This document shows, one piece after another, positions 1-9,391 of a stretch of DNA of 64,000 bases. The translations under genes and the position numbers were made by a program. Source of the DNA: Pseudomonadota bacterium (lineage in GTDB: Bacteria > Pseudomonadota > Gammaproteobacteria > Steroidobacterales > Steroidobacteraceae); contig JANYAE010000016.1 in the NCBI GenBank assembly GCA_025355105.1, positions 62,001 to 126,000 of the forward strand, in the 5' to 3' direction. The notes beneath the pieces are model-generated. The model was not told the origin of the DNA, made no database searches, and saw only the letters and a list, made by a program, of their open reading frames with translations. Numbering within the stretch: position 1 is the stretch's first letter; each line of letters begins with the position of its first letter.

Positions 1-842
1 CGGTGCCGGGCACGACGATCGAGGATCTGGTCACGGCGCGGGTGGACTACGCACGTCTCGATGAGGCCGTTGCACCGGTGCGGCTGCGCCTCAGCAGCAC
101 GGTCGTCGGCGTTCGCCACGACGGTCCTGCGGCGAGCGCCGCGCGCACCATCGTGAGCTACGCTCGCGACGGCCGCACCTGCTCCGTCCGCGCGCGTCAC
201 TGCGTGCTCGCCTGCTACAACATGATGATCCCGTACCTGGTGCCGGAGCTGCCGGCTTCGCAGCAGGCGGCGCTGCACCAGCTCGTCAAGACGCCGCTGG
301 TGTACACGAGCGTCGCGGTACGCAACTGGCGAGCCTGGGCCAAGCTCGGCGTCCGGCAGATCTACGCGCCGGGCTGCTACCACACCCAGGCGCACCTCAA
401 CTTTACCGTCGACATCGGCGCCTACCGCAGCCCGCGCTCGCCGGACGAGCCGACGCTGATCTGGATGACGAAGACGCCGTGCAAACCCGGACTGCCGGAG
501 CACGAGCAGAACAAGGTCGGCCGTGCCGAGCTGCTGGCGACGCCGTTCGAGGTGTTCGAGCGAGAGATCCGCGGGCAGCTGGGGCGCATGCTCGGCCCTG
601 GCGGCTTCGACCCGGCGGCCGACATCACGGCGATCACCGTCAATCGCTGGCCGCACGGCTACGCTCCCGAGAATAACTCGCTGTTCGACCCGGACCTCCC
701 GGAATCCGAGCGCCCGCACGTGCGCGGCCGGGCGCGCTTCCACCGCATCGCCATCGCCAATTCCGATGCCGGCGGCGGCGCCTACACCGACGTCGCCATC
801 GAGCAGGCACACCGCGCCGTCACCGAACTCGTCGGCGCCTGA
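1..842 (+). CDS. Flavin-containing amine oxidase, C-terminal part (5' end outside window)
   Basis: The reading frame is open from the left edge, so the N-terminal FAD-binding part lies outside the window and only about 280 residues are visible. The C-terminal block ending in NSDAGGGAYTDVAIEQAHRA matches the last FAD-contacting segment of flavin monoamine oxidases and related NAD(P)-binding oxidoreductases, where a Gly-rich turn precedes a long helix. The stop is 29 bp before a class III aminotransferase, and GntR, PuuB-like and PuuA-like genes follow on the same strand. I infer that it oxidises an amine, possibly a polyamine or its product. The substrate cannot be read from the sequence. Confidence 0.7.
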   Translation, partial: VPGTTIEDLVTARVDYARLDEAVAPVRLRLSSTVVGVRHDGPAASAARTIVSYARDGRTCSVRARHCVLACYNMMIPYLVPELPASQQAALHQLVKTPLVYTSVAVRNWRAWAKLGVRQIYAPGCYHTQAHLNFTVDIGAYRSPRSPDEPTLIWMTKTPCKPGLPEHEQNKVGRAELLATPFEVFEREIRGQLGRMLGPGGFDPAADITAITVNRWPHGYAPENNSLFDPDLPESERPHVRGRARFHRIAIANSDAGGGAYTDVAIEQAHRAVTELVGA

Positions 843-871
843 GCGGCGTCGCCACCTCCCGAGGAACTCCC

Positions 872-2272
872 ATGACACAAGCCAAGATGCCGGCCGCTCG
901 AATGGCGGAACTGAAGCGCCTCGACGTCGCCCATCACCTGCCGGGACAGACCGACTACCGCTTGCAGGCCGAACTCGGCGGCAGCCGGATCATCACGCAC
1001 GCCGAGGGCTGCATGGTGCACGACGCCGAGGGCAACGCGGTGCTCGACGGCATGGCGGGCCTGTGGTGCGTCAATGCCGGCTACGGCCGCGAGGAGCTGG
1101 CGCGCGCGGCCTATGAGCAGATGCAGCAGCTGCCGTACTACAACACCTTCTTCAAGACGGCGAGCGAGCCGACGGTGCGGCTCGCCGCGGCGGTCGCCGA
1201 GCGGCTGGGCGGCAAGCTGTCGCACATCTTCTTCAACACCTCGGGCTCTGAGGCGAACGACACCGTGCTGCGGCTGGTGCGCCACTACTGGGCCGTCCGC
1301 GGCCAGCCGCAGCGGCGCATCATCATCAGCCGCTGGAACGCCTATCACGGCTCGACCGTCGCGGGCGCGAGCCTCGGCGGCATGAAGGCGATGCACGAGC
1401 AGGGCGACCTGCCGATCCCCGGGATCGAGCACGTGATGCAGCCGTACGCCTTCGGGCTGGCGTTCGGCGAGGACCCGGCGGTCTTCGGTGCGCGTGCCGC
1501 GGCCGCGATCGAGGAGCGCATCCTCAAGGTCGGCCCGGCCAACGTCGCGGCCTTCATCGGCGAGCCGGTGCAGGGCGCCGGCGGCGTCATTATCCCGCCG
1601 CCCGGTTACTGGAAGGCGGTCGAGGCGATCTGCCGCAAGTACGGCATCTTGCTGGTGAGCGACGAAGTGATCTGCGGCTTCGGCCGTCTCGGCCAGTGGT
1701 TCGGCTTCCAGCACTTCGGCGTGCGGCCGGACATCGTGTCGATGGCCAAGGGCCTGTCGTCAGGCTACCTGCCGATCTCCGCCACCGCCGTCTCGACCGA
1801 CATCGTCGCGACGCTGCGCGAGGCCGGCGGCGAATTTGTCCACGGCTTCACATACTCAGGCCACCCGACCTGCGCCGCCGTCGCGCTTAAGAACATCGAG
1901 ATCCTGACGCGCGAGCGACTGGTCGAGCGGACCGCCGAGGACAGCGGGCCGTACCTCGCCAGGGCGCTGGACCGGCTGCGGGGCCACGCACTGGTCGGCG
2001 AGGCGCGCTCGCTGGGCCTGATCGGCGGCGTCGAGATCGTCGCGCGCAAGGGCAGCAACGAGCGCTTCTCCGGCAAGGAGGGCTCGGCAGGCCCGATCGT
2101 GCGCGACATCTGCATCCGCCGCGGCCTGATGGTGCGCGCGATCCGCGACACGCTGGTGTTCTGCCCGCCGTTGATCATCACGCACGCGGAGATCGACCGC
2201 CTGGTCGACACCATGCGCGCCGCGCTTGACGAGGCCGAGCCGGCGCTGCGCGCGCTGCCGGCGGCGGCCTGA
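872..2272 (+). CDS. Class III (omega) aminotransferase, putrescine/amino acid:pyruvate type
   Basis: This is a 466-residue PLP-dependent fold-type I aminotransferase of full family length. The Schiff-base lysine is Lys293 in SMAKGLSSGYLPIS. The upstream SDEVICGFGRLG block supplies the Asp that contacts the PLP pyridine nitrogen, and FNTSGSEANDT binds the cofactor phosphate. The N-terminal LPYYNTFFKTASEP segment resembles SpuC/putrescine:pyruvate and beta-alanine:pyruvate transaminases. With PuuA-like and PuuB-like genes nearby, I infer a role in transaminating putrescine or a downstream aminoaldehyde or amino acid. It ends 9 bp before the GntR-family gene, consistent with one operon. Confidence 0.85.
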   Translation: MTQAKMPAARMAELKRLDVAHHLPGQTDYRLQAELGGSRIITHAEGCMVHDAEGNAVLDGMAGLWCVNAGYGREELARAAYEQMQQLPYYNTFFKTASEPTVRLAAAVAERLGGKLSHIFFNTSGSEANDTVLRLVRHYWAVRGQPQRRIIISRWNAYHGSTVAGASLGGMKAMHEQGDLPIPGIEHVMQPYAFGLAFGEDPAVFGARAAAAIEERILKVGPANVAAFIGEPVQGAGGVIIPPPGYWKAVEAICRKYGILLVSDEVICGFGRLGQWFGFQHFGVRPDIVSMAKGLSSGYLPISATAVSTDIVATLREAGGEFVHGFTYSGHPTCAAVALKNIEILTRERLVERTAEDSGPYLARALDRLRGHALVGEARSLGLIGGVEIVARKGSNERFSGKEGSAGPIVRDICIRRGLMVRAIRDTLVFCPPLIITHAEIDRLVDTMRAALDEAEPALRALPAAA

Positions 2273-2281
2273 GGATCGCGG

Positions 2282-2938
2282 GTGACGACGACCGGTGACG
2301 GGCTGCTGCGTGCTAGCGTGCACGAGGAGCTGCGACATCGCTTCGTCACCGGCAAGGTCGTGCCCGGCAGCAGCCTGTCGACGCGCGGCCTCGCACAGGA
2401 GCTCGGCGTCAGCCAGATGCCGGTGCGCGAGGCCCTGAGCCGGCTGGCGGCGGAAGGCGCGGTCGCGATCCGCTCCAAGCGCCGCATCGTCGTGCCGCCG
2501 ATGACCGACGGTCGCTTCGCCGATCTGCTGCGTTGCCGCGAGCTGCTCGAGCCCGAGGCCGCCGCCATGGCGCTGCCGCACATCGACGCGCTACGGCTCA
2601 AGCGCCTGCGCGCCGTCGACGACGCGCTCGGTGTCGCGCTCAAGTCCGGCGATGTGCAGCGCTACATGGAGTGCAACTTCGAGTTCCACTTCACGATCTA
2701 CCGCGCGCAGCCGCGCACGACGATCATCCAGCTGATCGAGACGCTGTGGCTGCAGTTCGGTCCGCACATGCGCGTGGTCTATGGCCGCTTCGGCACCGCG
2801 AACCTCGTCGACCAGCACCAGGTGGCGCTGCGCGCCATCCGCGAGCGCAGCGCGGTCCGGCTGAAGCGCGCCATCCTGGCCGACATCCGCGACGGCATGG
2901 GACTGATCGGCAAGAACGGCTTCGGACCGGGAGTCTGA
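2282..2938 (+). CDS. GntR-family transcriptional regulator, FCD subfamily
   Basis: The protein has 218 residues. An N-terminal winged helix-turn-helix spans about residues 20-75 (STRGLAQELGVSQMPVREAL is the recognition region). An all-helical FCD effector domain spans about residues 85-205, with the metal-type His/Asp pattern seen in ..CNFEFHFTIY... I chose the GTG start because a GGA-rich ribosome site sits in the preceding stop region, 6-7 bases upstream. The gene lies inside the amine-utilisation operon, 4 bp before the PuuB-like gene, so it is probably the local regulator. Enterobacterial puu loci use the unrelated PuuR repressor, so the control logic here differs. The effector is unknown. 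Confidence 0.88.
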   Translation: MTTTGDGLLRASVHEELRHRFVTGKVVPGSSLSTRGLAQELGVSQMPVREALSRLAAEGAVAIRSKRRIVVPPMTDGRFADLLRCRELLEPEAAAMALPHIDALRLKRLRAVDDALGVALKSGDVQRYMECNFEFHFTIYRAQPRTTIIQLIETLWLQFGPHMRVVYGRFGTANLVDQHQVALRAIRERSAVRLKRAILADIRDGMGLIGKNGFGPGV

Positions 2939-2942
2939 TCCG

Positions 2943-4250
2943 ATGCGCTCGTTTCCCGATGCGCTGACGCCGCGGCCGGAGCACGTGCCGTCCTACTACG
3001 CGGCGACGGTTCGCGAGCACTGCGCGACGCTGCCCTTCGAGGGGCCGGCGCGGGCCGACGTCTGCGTCGTCGGCGGCGGCTACGCCGGACTCTCGACCGC
3101 GCTGCACCTGGCGCGGCGCGGCGTCGACGTGGTGCTCCTCGAGCAATCGCAGCTCGGCTGGGGCGCGTCCGGTCGGCATGGCGGCCAGGTGCACGTCGGC
3201 ATGCGGCGCGAGCAGGAATGGCTCGAGGCGCACGTCGGCGCGGCCGACGCCCGCCGCTTCTGGGACTGCGCGCTCGCGGCGCGCAGCCACGTCGACTGGC
3301 TGATCGAGACCTACGGCATCGACTGCGACCTGCGGCTCGGCTATCTGCACGCCGACCACCGCGCGCGCTACACCGAGCATACGCGCCGGCACGTCGAGTT
3401 CATGCGTTCCGCCTACGGCTACGAGCACCTGCGCTACGTGGAGCGGGCCGAGCTCGAGGGAATTCTCGCGACGCGCGACTACCACGGCGGCAGCTTCGAT
3501 GCCCGCGGCGGCCACCTGCACGCGCTGAACTTCGCCCTCGGCATCGCCCGCGCCGCCGCCGGCCACGGCGCGCGGCTGCACGAGCACGTCGAGGTCACCG
3601 GGCTCGCGCGCGCCGCGGGCGGGTGGCGCGTGTCGACGCGGCGCGGTGACCTGCAGGCAGGGCGCGTCGTGCTCGCCTGCAACGGCTACCTGCGCCGGCT
3701 CGCGCCGTCGGTCGAGCGCCACGTGATGCCGATCAACAACTACATCGCGGTGACCGAGCCGCTCGGCGAAGCCGGCGCGCGACGGCTGATCAGCAACGGC
3801 TGCGCGGTCTCGGACTCGCGTTTCGTCGTCAACTACTACCGCATCACCCCGGACCACCGCCTGCTGTTCGGCGGCGGCGAGAACTACAGCTATCGCTTCC
3901 CGACCGACATCGGCGCGTTCGTTCGCCCGCACGTACTCAGCATCTTCCCGCAACTCGTGGACGTGCGCTTCGACTACGCCTGGGGCGGGACGCTCGGCAT
4001 CACGCCGACGCGGATGCCATGGATCCGCGCCGTCGAGCCGGGCTTGTACAACGCCAGCGGCTTCTCCGGGCTCGGCGTGGTGACCGCGCCGTTCGCCGGC
4101 AAGACGGTGGCCGAGGCGCTCTGCGGCGAGCAGGACAACTTCGATCTTTTCGGCCGGGTGCCGGTGCCGCCGTTCCCGGGTGGACCGGCGCTGCGCGGGC
4201 CGACGCTGGTCGCGGCGATGCTTTTCTATGCGCTCAGGGATCGTCTCTGA
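2943..4250 (+). CDS. puuB: FAD-dependent oxidoreductase, PuuB-like (gamma-glutamylputrescine oxidase family)
   Basis: The protein has 435 residues and a DAO-family fold. The dinucleotide-binding motif VVGGGYAGLSTALHLARRG lies at about residues 41-60, followed by the Glu that binds ribose (LLEQSQLGWGASGRHGGQVH). The latter segment is typical of PuuB/OrdL-type oxidases. The C-terminal NASGFSGLGVVTAPFAGK is the second FAD-binding block. PuuB oxidises gamma-glutamylputrescine to the aminoaldehyde. The next gene downstream, only 25 bp away, is a glutamine-synthetase homologue of the PuuA type, which would supply that substrate. The assignment is good at family level, but the exact substrate is inferred from context. 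Confidence 0.85.
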   Translation: MRSFPDALTPRPEHVPSYYAATVREHCATLPFEGPARADVCVVGGGYAGLSTALHLARRGVDVVLLEQSQLGWGASGRHGGQVHVGMRREQEWLEAHVGAADARRFWDCALAARSHVDWLIETYGIDCDLRLGYLHADHRARYTEHTRRHVEFMRSAYGYEHLRYVERAELEGILATRDYHGGSFDARGGHLHALNFALGIARAAAGHGARLHEHVEVTGLARAAGGWRVSTRRGDLQAGRVVLACNGYLRRLAPSVERHVMPINNYIAVTEPLGEAGARRLISNGCAVSDSRFVVNYYRITPDHRLLFGGGENYSYRFPTDIGAFVRPHVLSIFPQLVDVRFDYAWGGTLGITPTRMPWIRAVEPGLYNASGFSGLGVVTAPFAGKTVAEALCGEQDNFDLFGRVPVPPFPGGPALRGPTLVAAMLFYALRDRL

Positions 4251-4275
4251 GCGACGCTACAGAGTAGAGGTAATC

Positions 4276-5643
4276 ATGCATGAACAGAACACCGACAAAA
4301 CAGCATCCGTAAGCGAGTGGCACGAGTTCTTCGCCGCCAATCCGGACATTGAGGCGATCGACGCCTTCGTCATCGATTCCTGCGGCAATACGGCGGGCAA
4401 GCGGCTGCCGGCCGCCGACGCCGACAAGCTCTACAAGGACGGCATCCAGTTCTCAGCCTCGTGCTTCGTCGCCGACTGCCGCGGCCTCGGCCACGACGCC
4501 GGCGGCCTCGGCAAGTCCGACGGTGACCCCGACGGAATCGCGCGACCGCTGCCGGGCACGCTGTGCCGGGCGCCCTGGACCGCGACACCGACCGCGCAGG
4601 TGGTCTGCCACATGGCCGACTTCAACGAGGGGCAGGAGCTCTGGTTCGACCCACGCGTGATCCTCGCCAGGCTGGTCGCGAAGTGCCGCGAGGCCGGCCT
4701 GCACCCGGTGGTCGCCTGCGAGCTCGAGTTCTACCTGATCGACCCGCGGCGCGCGCCGGACGGGCGCATCAGCGTCGCCGCGCTGCCGGGCCGCCAGCCG
4801 GCGCGACGTGCCGCCAACCTGTCCCTCGAGGCAGTCGAGGAGGCTTCGGAGTTCCTGCAGCGCGTCAACGAGGCGGCCGCCGCGCAGAGGCTGCCGGTCT
4901 GCGGCGCCGTGGCCGAGTACGGCATCGGCCAGTACGAGGTCAATCTGCGCCACATCGCCGACCCGCTACTGGCCGCCGACCACGCCGTGCTGCTGAAGCG
5001 CCTCATCAAGGGTGTGGCCCGCGCGATGGGCATGGAGGCCACGTTCATGGCCAAGCCGTTCATGGCGCAGCCCGGCAACGGCCTGCACGTGCACGTCAGC
5101 CTCGTCGACGAGGCCGGCCGCAACCGTTTCGGCGCGGCGGGCGGCGAGGCGCTGCTGCGCCACGGCATCGCCGGAATGCAGGCGATGCTCTACGACTCGT
5201 TCGCGTTCTTCGCGCCGAACTTCAACTCGCAGCGCCGCTACCTCGGCCTGTTCGTGCCGACCTCGCGCGACTGGGCGACCAACAATCGCAGCGTGGCGTT
5301 CCGCATCCCGCCCGGTCACGGCGAGGCGCGGCGGATCGAGCATCGGGTGGCCGGCGCGGATGCGAGTCCGCACCTGACGGTCGCCGCGATCCTCGCGGCG
5401 CTGCTGCATGGTGTCAGCAACCGGCTCGAGGCGACCACGCCCGTCGAGGGCCGGGCGAGCGCCGGCGGCGACCCGGACTTCCCGGGGGATCTGATCGTCG
5501 CGCTCGACCGCCTTGAGCAATCGGCGTTGCTGGCGAAGTACCTACCGGCCGCGTTCCTCAAGATCTATTCGGAGTCCAAGCGCGGCGAGTACCTGGAGCT
5601 GCTGGAGGAGATCTGCCCGCGTGAGTACGACTTCTATGTCTGA
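4276..5643 (+). CDS. puuA: Glutamine synthetase family, gamma-glutamylputrescine synthetase (PuuA-like)
   Basis: The protein has 455 residues. I placed the start at the ATG of MHEQNTDK, with AGAGG about 6 bases upstream; the longer open frame overlaps the previous gene. The beta-grasp N-domain (about 15-115) precedes the catalytic domain. That domain carries CELEFYLID (metal-binding Glu), PGNGLHVHVSL (the His loop) and NNRSVAFRIP (ATP/glutamate-binding arginines). The adenylation-loop Tyr region of nitrogen-assimilating GlnA is missing, as in PuuA-type enzymes. PuuA ligates glutamate to putrescine with ATP, the first step of the Puu pathway. The last 8 bp overlap the next aminotransferase gene, indicating translational coupling. 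Confidence 0.86.
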   Translation: MHEQNTDKTASVSEWHEFFAANPDIEAIDAFVIDSCGNTAGKRLPAADADKLYKDGIQFSASCFVADCRGLGHDAGGLGKSDGDPDGIARPLPGTLCRAPWTATPTAQVVCHMADFNEGQELWFDPRVILARLVAKCREAGLHPVVACELEFYLIDPRRAPDGRISVAALPGRQPARRAANLSLEAVEEASEFLQRVNEAAAAQRLPVCGAVAEYGIGQYEVNLRHIADPLLAADHAVLLKRLIKGVARAMGMEATFMAKPFMAQPGNGLHVHVSLVDEAGRNRFGAAGGEALLRHGIAGMQAMLYDSFAFFAPNFNSQRRYLGLFVPTSRDWATNNRSVAFRIPPGHGEARRIEHRVAGADASPHLTVAAILAALLHGVSNRLEATTPVEGRASAGGDPDFPGDLIVALDRLEQSALLAKYLPAAFLKIYSESKRGEYLELLEEICPREYDFYV

Positions 5644-7024
5644 GCCGGCGGCGGCCGGCGCTGCGCGTGCGCGCGGCGTGGACGGCGCTCGGCGCGAGGC
5701 GTTCTTGGCGGCCGAGCGCGCGCGCTATGCGAGCGCCCGGCCGCGCTCCGCCGCGCTCGCCGGCGCCGCCGGCGCCGGGAGCTACTACGCCGGCGTGCCG
5801 ATGCACTGGATGCTCGACTGGCCGCTGCCGTTTCCGATGGTGATCGCCGACGCGCAGGGCGCGACGCTCACGGACGTCGACGGGCTGACGCTGGCCGACT
5901 TCTGCCTCGGCGACACCGGCTCGATGTTCGGCCATTCGCCGCCGGCGGTGGTCCGCGCGCTGGCGGCGCAGAACGGCCACGGCTTCACGTACATGCTGCC
6001 TACCGAGCACGCGCTGACGGTCGGCGGATTGCTGCGCGAACGCTTCGGGCTGCCGCACTGGCAGATCGCAACGACCGCCTCCGACGCGAACCGCTTCGCG
6101 CTGCGCGTGGCACGCGCGGTCACTGACCGGCCGCGGATCCTGGTGATGAACGGCTGCTACCACGGTGCGGTCGACGAGACCTACGTCGAGCTCGATGGCG
6201 GCCGGGCACGCAACCGGCCGGCGCTCATCGGCCAGTTCGTCGACCTCACCGAGGGCACGCGGGTGGTCGAGTTCAACGACGTCGCGGCGCTCGAGCGTGC
6301 GCTGGCGCCGTGTGATGTCGCCTGCGTGATCACCGAGCCGGTGCTCACCAACTGCTGCATGGTGCTGCCGGAGCCGGGGTATCACGCGGCGCTGCGACGC
6401 GCCACCCGGGCGACCGGCACGCTGCTGCTCATCGACGAGACGCACACCATCTCGAGCGGGCCCGGTGGCTACACGCGCCTGCACGGCCTGGAGCCTGACC
6501 TGTTCGTGCTCGGCAAGCCGATCGCGGGAGGAATTCCGGCGAGTGCCTGGGGCTTCAGCGACGCGATCGCGGCGAGCTGGGACCGGCTGCGGCGCGAGAA
6601 GCCGCCCGGCCACTCCGGGCTCGGTACCACGCTGTCAGCGAACGCACTCGCCATGGCCACCATGCACGCGACGCTCGCCGAGGTGATGACCGAGGCAGCC
6701 TACGCGCACATGGAGGCGCTGGCGGCGCGGCTGCAGGCGGGGCTCGCGGCGGCGATTGGCGGCCACCGCCTACCGTGGCACGTCGCGCGCGTCGGCGCGC
6801 GCGTGGAATTCATCTGCGCGCCGGGGCCGCTCAGGAACGGCACCGAGGCGGTCGCCGCGCACGCCCCCGAGATCGAGCAGGCGATTCACATCGGCCTGCT
6901 CAATCGCGGCTGCCTGATCGCGCCGTTCCACAACATGATGCTGGTGTGCCCGGCGACGACGCGCGAGCAGGTGGATCAGCTGGTCGCCGCCTTCGGCGAC
7001 GTGGCCGGCTCGCTGGCCGGCTGA
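5636..7024 (+). CDS. Class III aminotransferase, glutamate-1-semialdehyde-mutase-like branch
   Basis: The protein is 462 residues from the ATG that overlaps the puuA stop by 8 bp; a longer in-frame upstream extension lies entirely inside puuA and was dropped. PLP-binding features are LLIDETHTISSGPGGY (pyridine-N Asp) and FVLGKPIAGGIPASAW with Lys294 as the probable Schiff base. The GDTGSMFGHSPPAVVRAL segment resembles GSA-aminomutase-like aspartate aminotransferase family members rather than SpuC. It is the second class III aminotransferase of the locus, and the two are clearly different subfamilies. Its amino donor is unknown. The 3' end overlaps the convergent SRPBCC gene by 49 bp. Confidence 0.8.
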   Translation: MSEPAAAGAARARGVDGARREAFLAAERARYASARPRSAALAGAAGAGSYYAGVPMHWMLDWPLPFPMVIADAQGATLTDVDGLTLADFCLGDTGSMFGHSPPAVVRALAAQNGHGFTYMLPTEHALTVGGLLRERFGLPHWQIATTASDANRFALRVARAVTDRPRILVMNGCYHGAVDETYVELDGGRARNRPALIGQFVDLTEGTRVVEFNDVAALERALAPCDVACVITEPVLTNCCMVLPEPGYHAALRRATRATGTLLLIDETHTISSGPGGYTRLHGLEPDLFVLGKPIAGGIPASAWGFSDAIAASWDRLRREKPPGHSGLGTTLSANALAMATMHATLAEVMTEAAYAHMEALAARLQAGLAAAIGGHRLPWHVARVGARVEFICAPGPLRNGTEAVAAHAPEIEQAIHIGLLNRGCLIAPFHNMMLVCPATTREQVDQLVAAFGDVAGSLAG

Positions 7025-7566
7025 GCCGGCGCTTCACCCGCGGCGGTCTTCTCGACCAGCGCCTTGAGCTTGGCGAGGCCGCGCTCGTAGTCCGCCCCGA
7101 CCTTGGCATCGAGCGTCGTGCCGACGTAGCGCGCAATCGGGTTGTTGCCGAGATCGATGTCGAGCGACCAGACGACCTTGGTACCGGCGTCGGTGGTGGT
7201 GAGCGTCAGCGCGGCCTTGGCCGGAGCCTGCGATCCGAATCTAAGGTCGCTGGCCACCTTGCGGTTGAGGACCGACTGGGTGATCTCCTGGCTGCCGGTG
7301 CCGACCTTGTCGTTGCCGGTCCAGCTCATCTTTGCGCCCGGGCCTTCCTCGGCGCCTGAGTAGCTCATCTTGACGTTCGGGTCGTAGTCGGCCCACGGCG
7401 ACCATTCGTTGCATTTGCGCAGCGAATTGACGTGCGGGAAGACGCTCGCCGCCGGCCGCGCGATCACGGTCGAGCGCTCGATGTGGAGCAGCTGCGGGAG
7501 CATGTAGGCGCCGCCGACCAGCGCGATCAGCGCGACGACCACAATGCTGACTATTTTTCTCACCAT
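6976..7566 (-). CDS. SRPBCC (START-like) family protein with N-terminal membrane anchor
   Basis: The protein has 196 residues. An N-terminal hydrophobic helix (about residues 5-27, IVSIVVVALIALVGGAYML) is followed by a polyketide-cyclase/SRPBCC domain. That domain has the usual 'ERSTVIARPAASVFPHVNSL' opening and the NEWSPW motif seen in this family. It is probably an anchored periplasmic or membrane-face ligand-binding domain, but the ligand is unknown. The start is supported by a GAGGTG ribosome site 5 bases upstream. The C-terminus (EKTAAGEAPAQPASEPATSP) is a low-complexity Ala/Pro tail and overlaps the end of the convergent aminotransferase gene. Confidence 0.8.
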   Translation of the reverse strand: MVRKIVSIVVVALIALVGGAYMLPQLLHIERSTVIARPAASVFPHVNSLRKCNEWSPWADYDPNVKMSYSGAEEGPGAKMSWTGNDKVGTGSQEITQSVLNRKVASDLRFGSQAPAKAALTLTTTDAGTKVVWSLDIDLGNNPIARYVGTTLDAKVGADYERGLAKLKALVEKTAAGEAPAQPASEPATSPKAATS

Positions 7567-7649
7567 GGATGCACCTCGCTATCCAGCACAATGCCTCAGG
7601 ATCCGGCTCCGTCAGACGCCACCGCCGCCGCTGCGCGACGCGGGCACCA

Positions 7650-8510
7650 CTACTCGGCTCGGCGGTCGCTGCGGCGCATCAGCGTGAGCGCGAGCAGTGC
7701 CGAGGCGACCATCAGGAAGAGGCTGACCGCATTCAGGACCGGCGTCGCGCCCTCGCGCATGCGGCCGTACATCATGATCGTCAGCGGCGCGTCGGCGCCG
7801 ACCAGCATCAGCGTGGTATTGAAGTTCTCGAAGGACATCAAGAAGGCGATCGCCGCAGAGCCGATCATCGCCGGCCGCAGGTAGGGCAGCGTGATCGTCC
7901 GCAGCACCGCAGCACGTGACGCGCCGAGATTGAGCGCCGCCTCCTCGAGCGTGCGATCGAAGCGCTTGAGACGCGCGCTGATCGTGATCGTGGCGATCGC
8001 CGCGATATACGAGAACTGACCGAGCACCACCAGCGGCAGGCCAGGTCGCAGGAATTCGAGCTCGATGCCGGCGACGTCGGAGGCGAACTCCGCGATGCGG
8101 CTCGCGAAGGCGAGGATCGAGATGCCGAGGATCACACCCGGGATCACCAGCGGCACCAGCATCAGCATCGACAGCGCCTCCTTGCCGCGGAAGCGGGCGC
8201 GCTCCATCAGGAAGGCGTTCAGCGTGCCGACCGCGACCGACAGCCCGGTGACCCAGCAGGCGACGACGAAGCTGGTCCAGATGCTCGACAGCAGTTCCTC
8301 ATCGCCGAACAGGCCGGTGCGCCCGGCCGGCTCGTTGCCGACGAACCAGTCGAGCGTGAAGCCCTTCCACGGCGGTGCCGGGTACGGCGCATCGTTGAAC
8401 GCGAACACACCGACGGTGATCAGCGGCAGGAACAGAAACAACAAGAACGCGCCGAGGTACAGCAGCGTCGTCGCCCGCAGCCAACGCGGCGTGGGGAGCG
8501 ACGGGATCAT
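7650..8510 (-). CDS. potC: ABC transporter permease, spermidine/putrescine type (PotC/PotI-like)
   Basis: The protein is 286 residues from the ATG at MIPSLPTPRW, whose ATGA overlaps the stop of the upstream permease. There are about six membrane helices. The conserved cytoplasmic EAA loop is present as LEEAALNLGASRAAVLRTITLPYLRP, where the ATPase docks. The FAFNDAPYPAPPWKGFTLDWF segment after helix 1 is typical of PotC-type permeases. It is the last gene of the four-gene transporter operon. The neighbouring Puu-type enzymes suggest putrescine or a related polyamine as cargo. Confidence 0.88.
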   Translation of the reverse strand: MIPSLPTPRWLRATTLLYLGAFLLFLFLPLITVGVFAFNDAPYPAPPWKGFTLDWFVGNEPAGRTGLFGDEELLSSIWTSFVVACWVTGLSVAVGTLNAFLMERARFRGKEALSMLMLVPLVIPGVILGISILAFASRIAEFASDVAGIELEFLRPGLPLVVLGQFSYIAAIATITISARLKRFDRTLEEAALNLGASRAAVLRTITLPYLRPAMIGSAAIAFLMSFENFNTTLMLVGADAPLTIMMYGRMREGATPVLNAVSLFLMVASALLALTLMRRSDRRAE

Positions 8511-9391
8511 GCGCGGCGCATCACGTCGCCGAAGCGCTGGCCGCTGGCCTTGAGGCCCACCCAGACCATCGCCGTCGACAGCGCCAGCAGCAGAAAGCCG
8601 AACGCCGCACCCTGCTCCCAGTTGAATCGGGTGATGAACTGCGTGTAGATCTGCTCGGTGAACCACTGCGAGTTCTTGCCGCCGAGCAGGTTCGGCGTCA
8701 GGTAGTTGCCGAGCGTCAGCATGAACACGACGATGCAGCCGGCGGTGATGCCCGGCGTCGCGTGCGGGATCACGATCTCGCGCAGGATCGACCCGGCATT
8801 GCCGCCGAGATCGTAGGCAGCCTCGATCAGCGAGTTGTCCAGGCTCTCGAAGCTATTGACCAGCGGCACCACCATGAACAGCAGCGACGTGTACACGAGC
8901 CCGACGAGAATCGTCGCGTCGTGGTACAGCAGCTCGACCGGCACGTCGGTGACACCGAGGTGCGCGAGCAGCTGCGGCAGCACGCCGGACTCGCGCAGCA
9001 GGATCATCCAGCCGAGCGTGCGGACGGTCTCGCTGACCCAGAACGGGATCAGGCAGACGACGAACAGCAGCGCGCTGGTGCGGCCGCGGGTCAGCTTGGC
9101 GATCGTCCAGGCGACCGGGAAGGCGAACAGCAGCGTCAGCGCGGTCGCGATCGCGGACATCACCGCCGTGCGGACGAAGACGTGCCAGTAGAGAGGCTCG
9201 CCGAAGAAGGTCCGATACTGCGCCAGGCTCGCGCCGTACTGGCGCGGCGCGAGCCGCTCGCGAAACGACAGCAGCGCGAGATCGACGTGCGGCAGCACGA
9301 TCAGCGCGAACAGCCACAGCACTGCCGGCGCGAGCATCAGCCCGAGCATCAGGCGTCCCTTCCAGGCACCGCCTGCCGGCGTGTCAACCAT
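8507..9391 (-). CDS. potB: ABC transporter permease, spermidine/putrescine type (PotB/PotH-like)
   Basis: The protein is 294 residues from the ATG of MVDTPAGG; the open frame extends further but only inside the ATPase gene. Helix 1 (LMLGLMLAPAVLWLFALIV) and the following 'LPHVDLALLSFRERLAPRQYG' are characteristic of PotB/PotH. The EAA loop is LIEAAYDLGGNAGSILREIV. The start overlaps the ATPase stop by 8 bp and the stop overlaps the next permease by 4 bp, so expression should be tightly coupled. It forms the membrane channel with the PotC-like partner. Confidence 0.88.
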   Translation of the reverse strand: MVDTPAGGAWKGRLMLGLMLAPAVLWLFALIVLPHVDLALLSFRERLAPRQYGASLAQYRTFFGEPLYWHVFVRTAVMSAIATALTLLFAFPVAWTIAKLTRGRTSALLFVVCLIPFWVSETVRTLGWMILLRESGVLPQLLAHLGVTDVPVELLYHDATILVGLVYTSLLFMVVPLVNSFESLDNSLIEAAYDLGGNAGSILREIVIPHATPGITAGCIVVFMLTLGNYLTPNLLGGKNSQWFTEQIYTQFITRFNWEQGAAFGFLLLALSTAMVWVGLKASGQRFGDVMRRA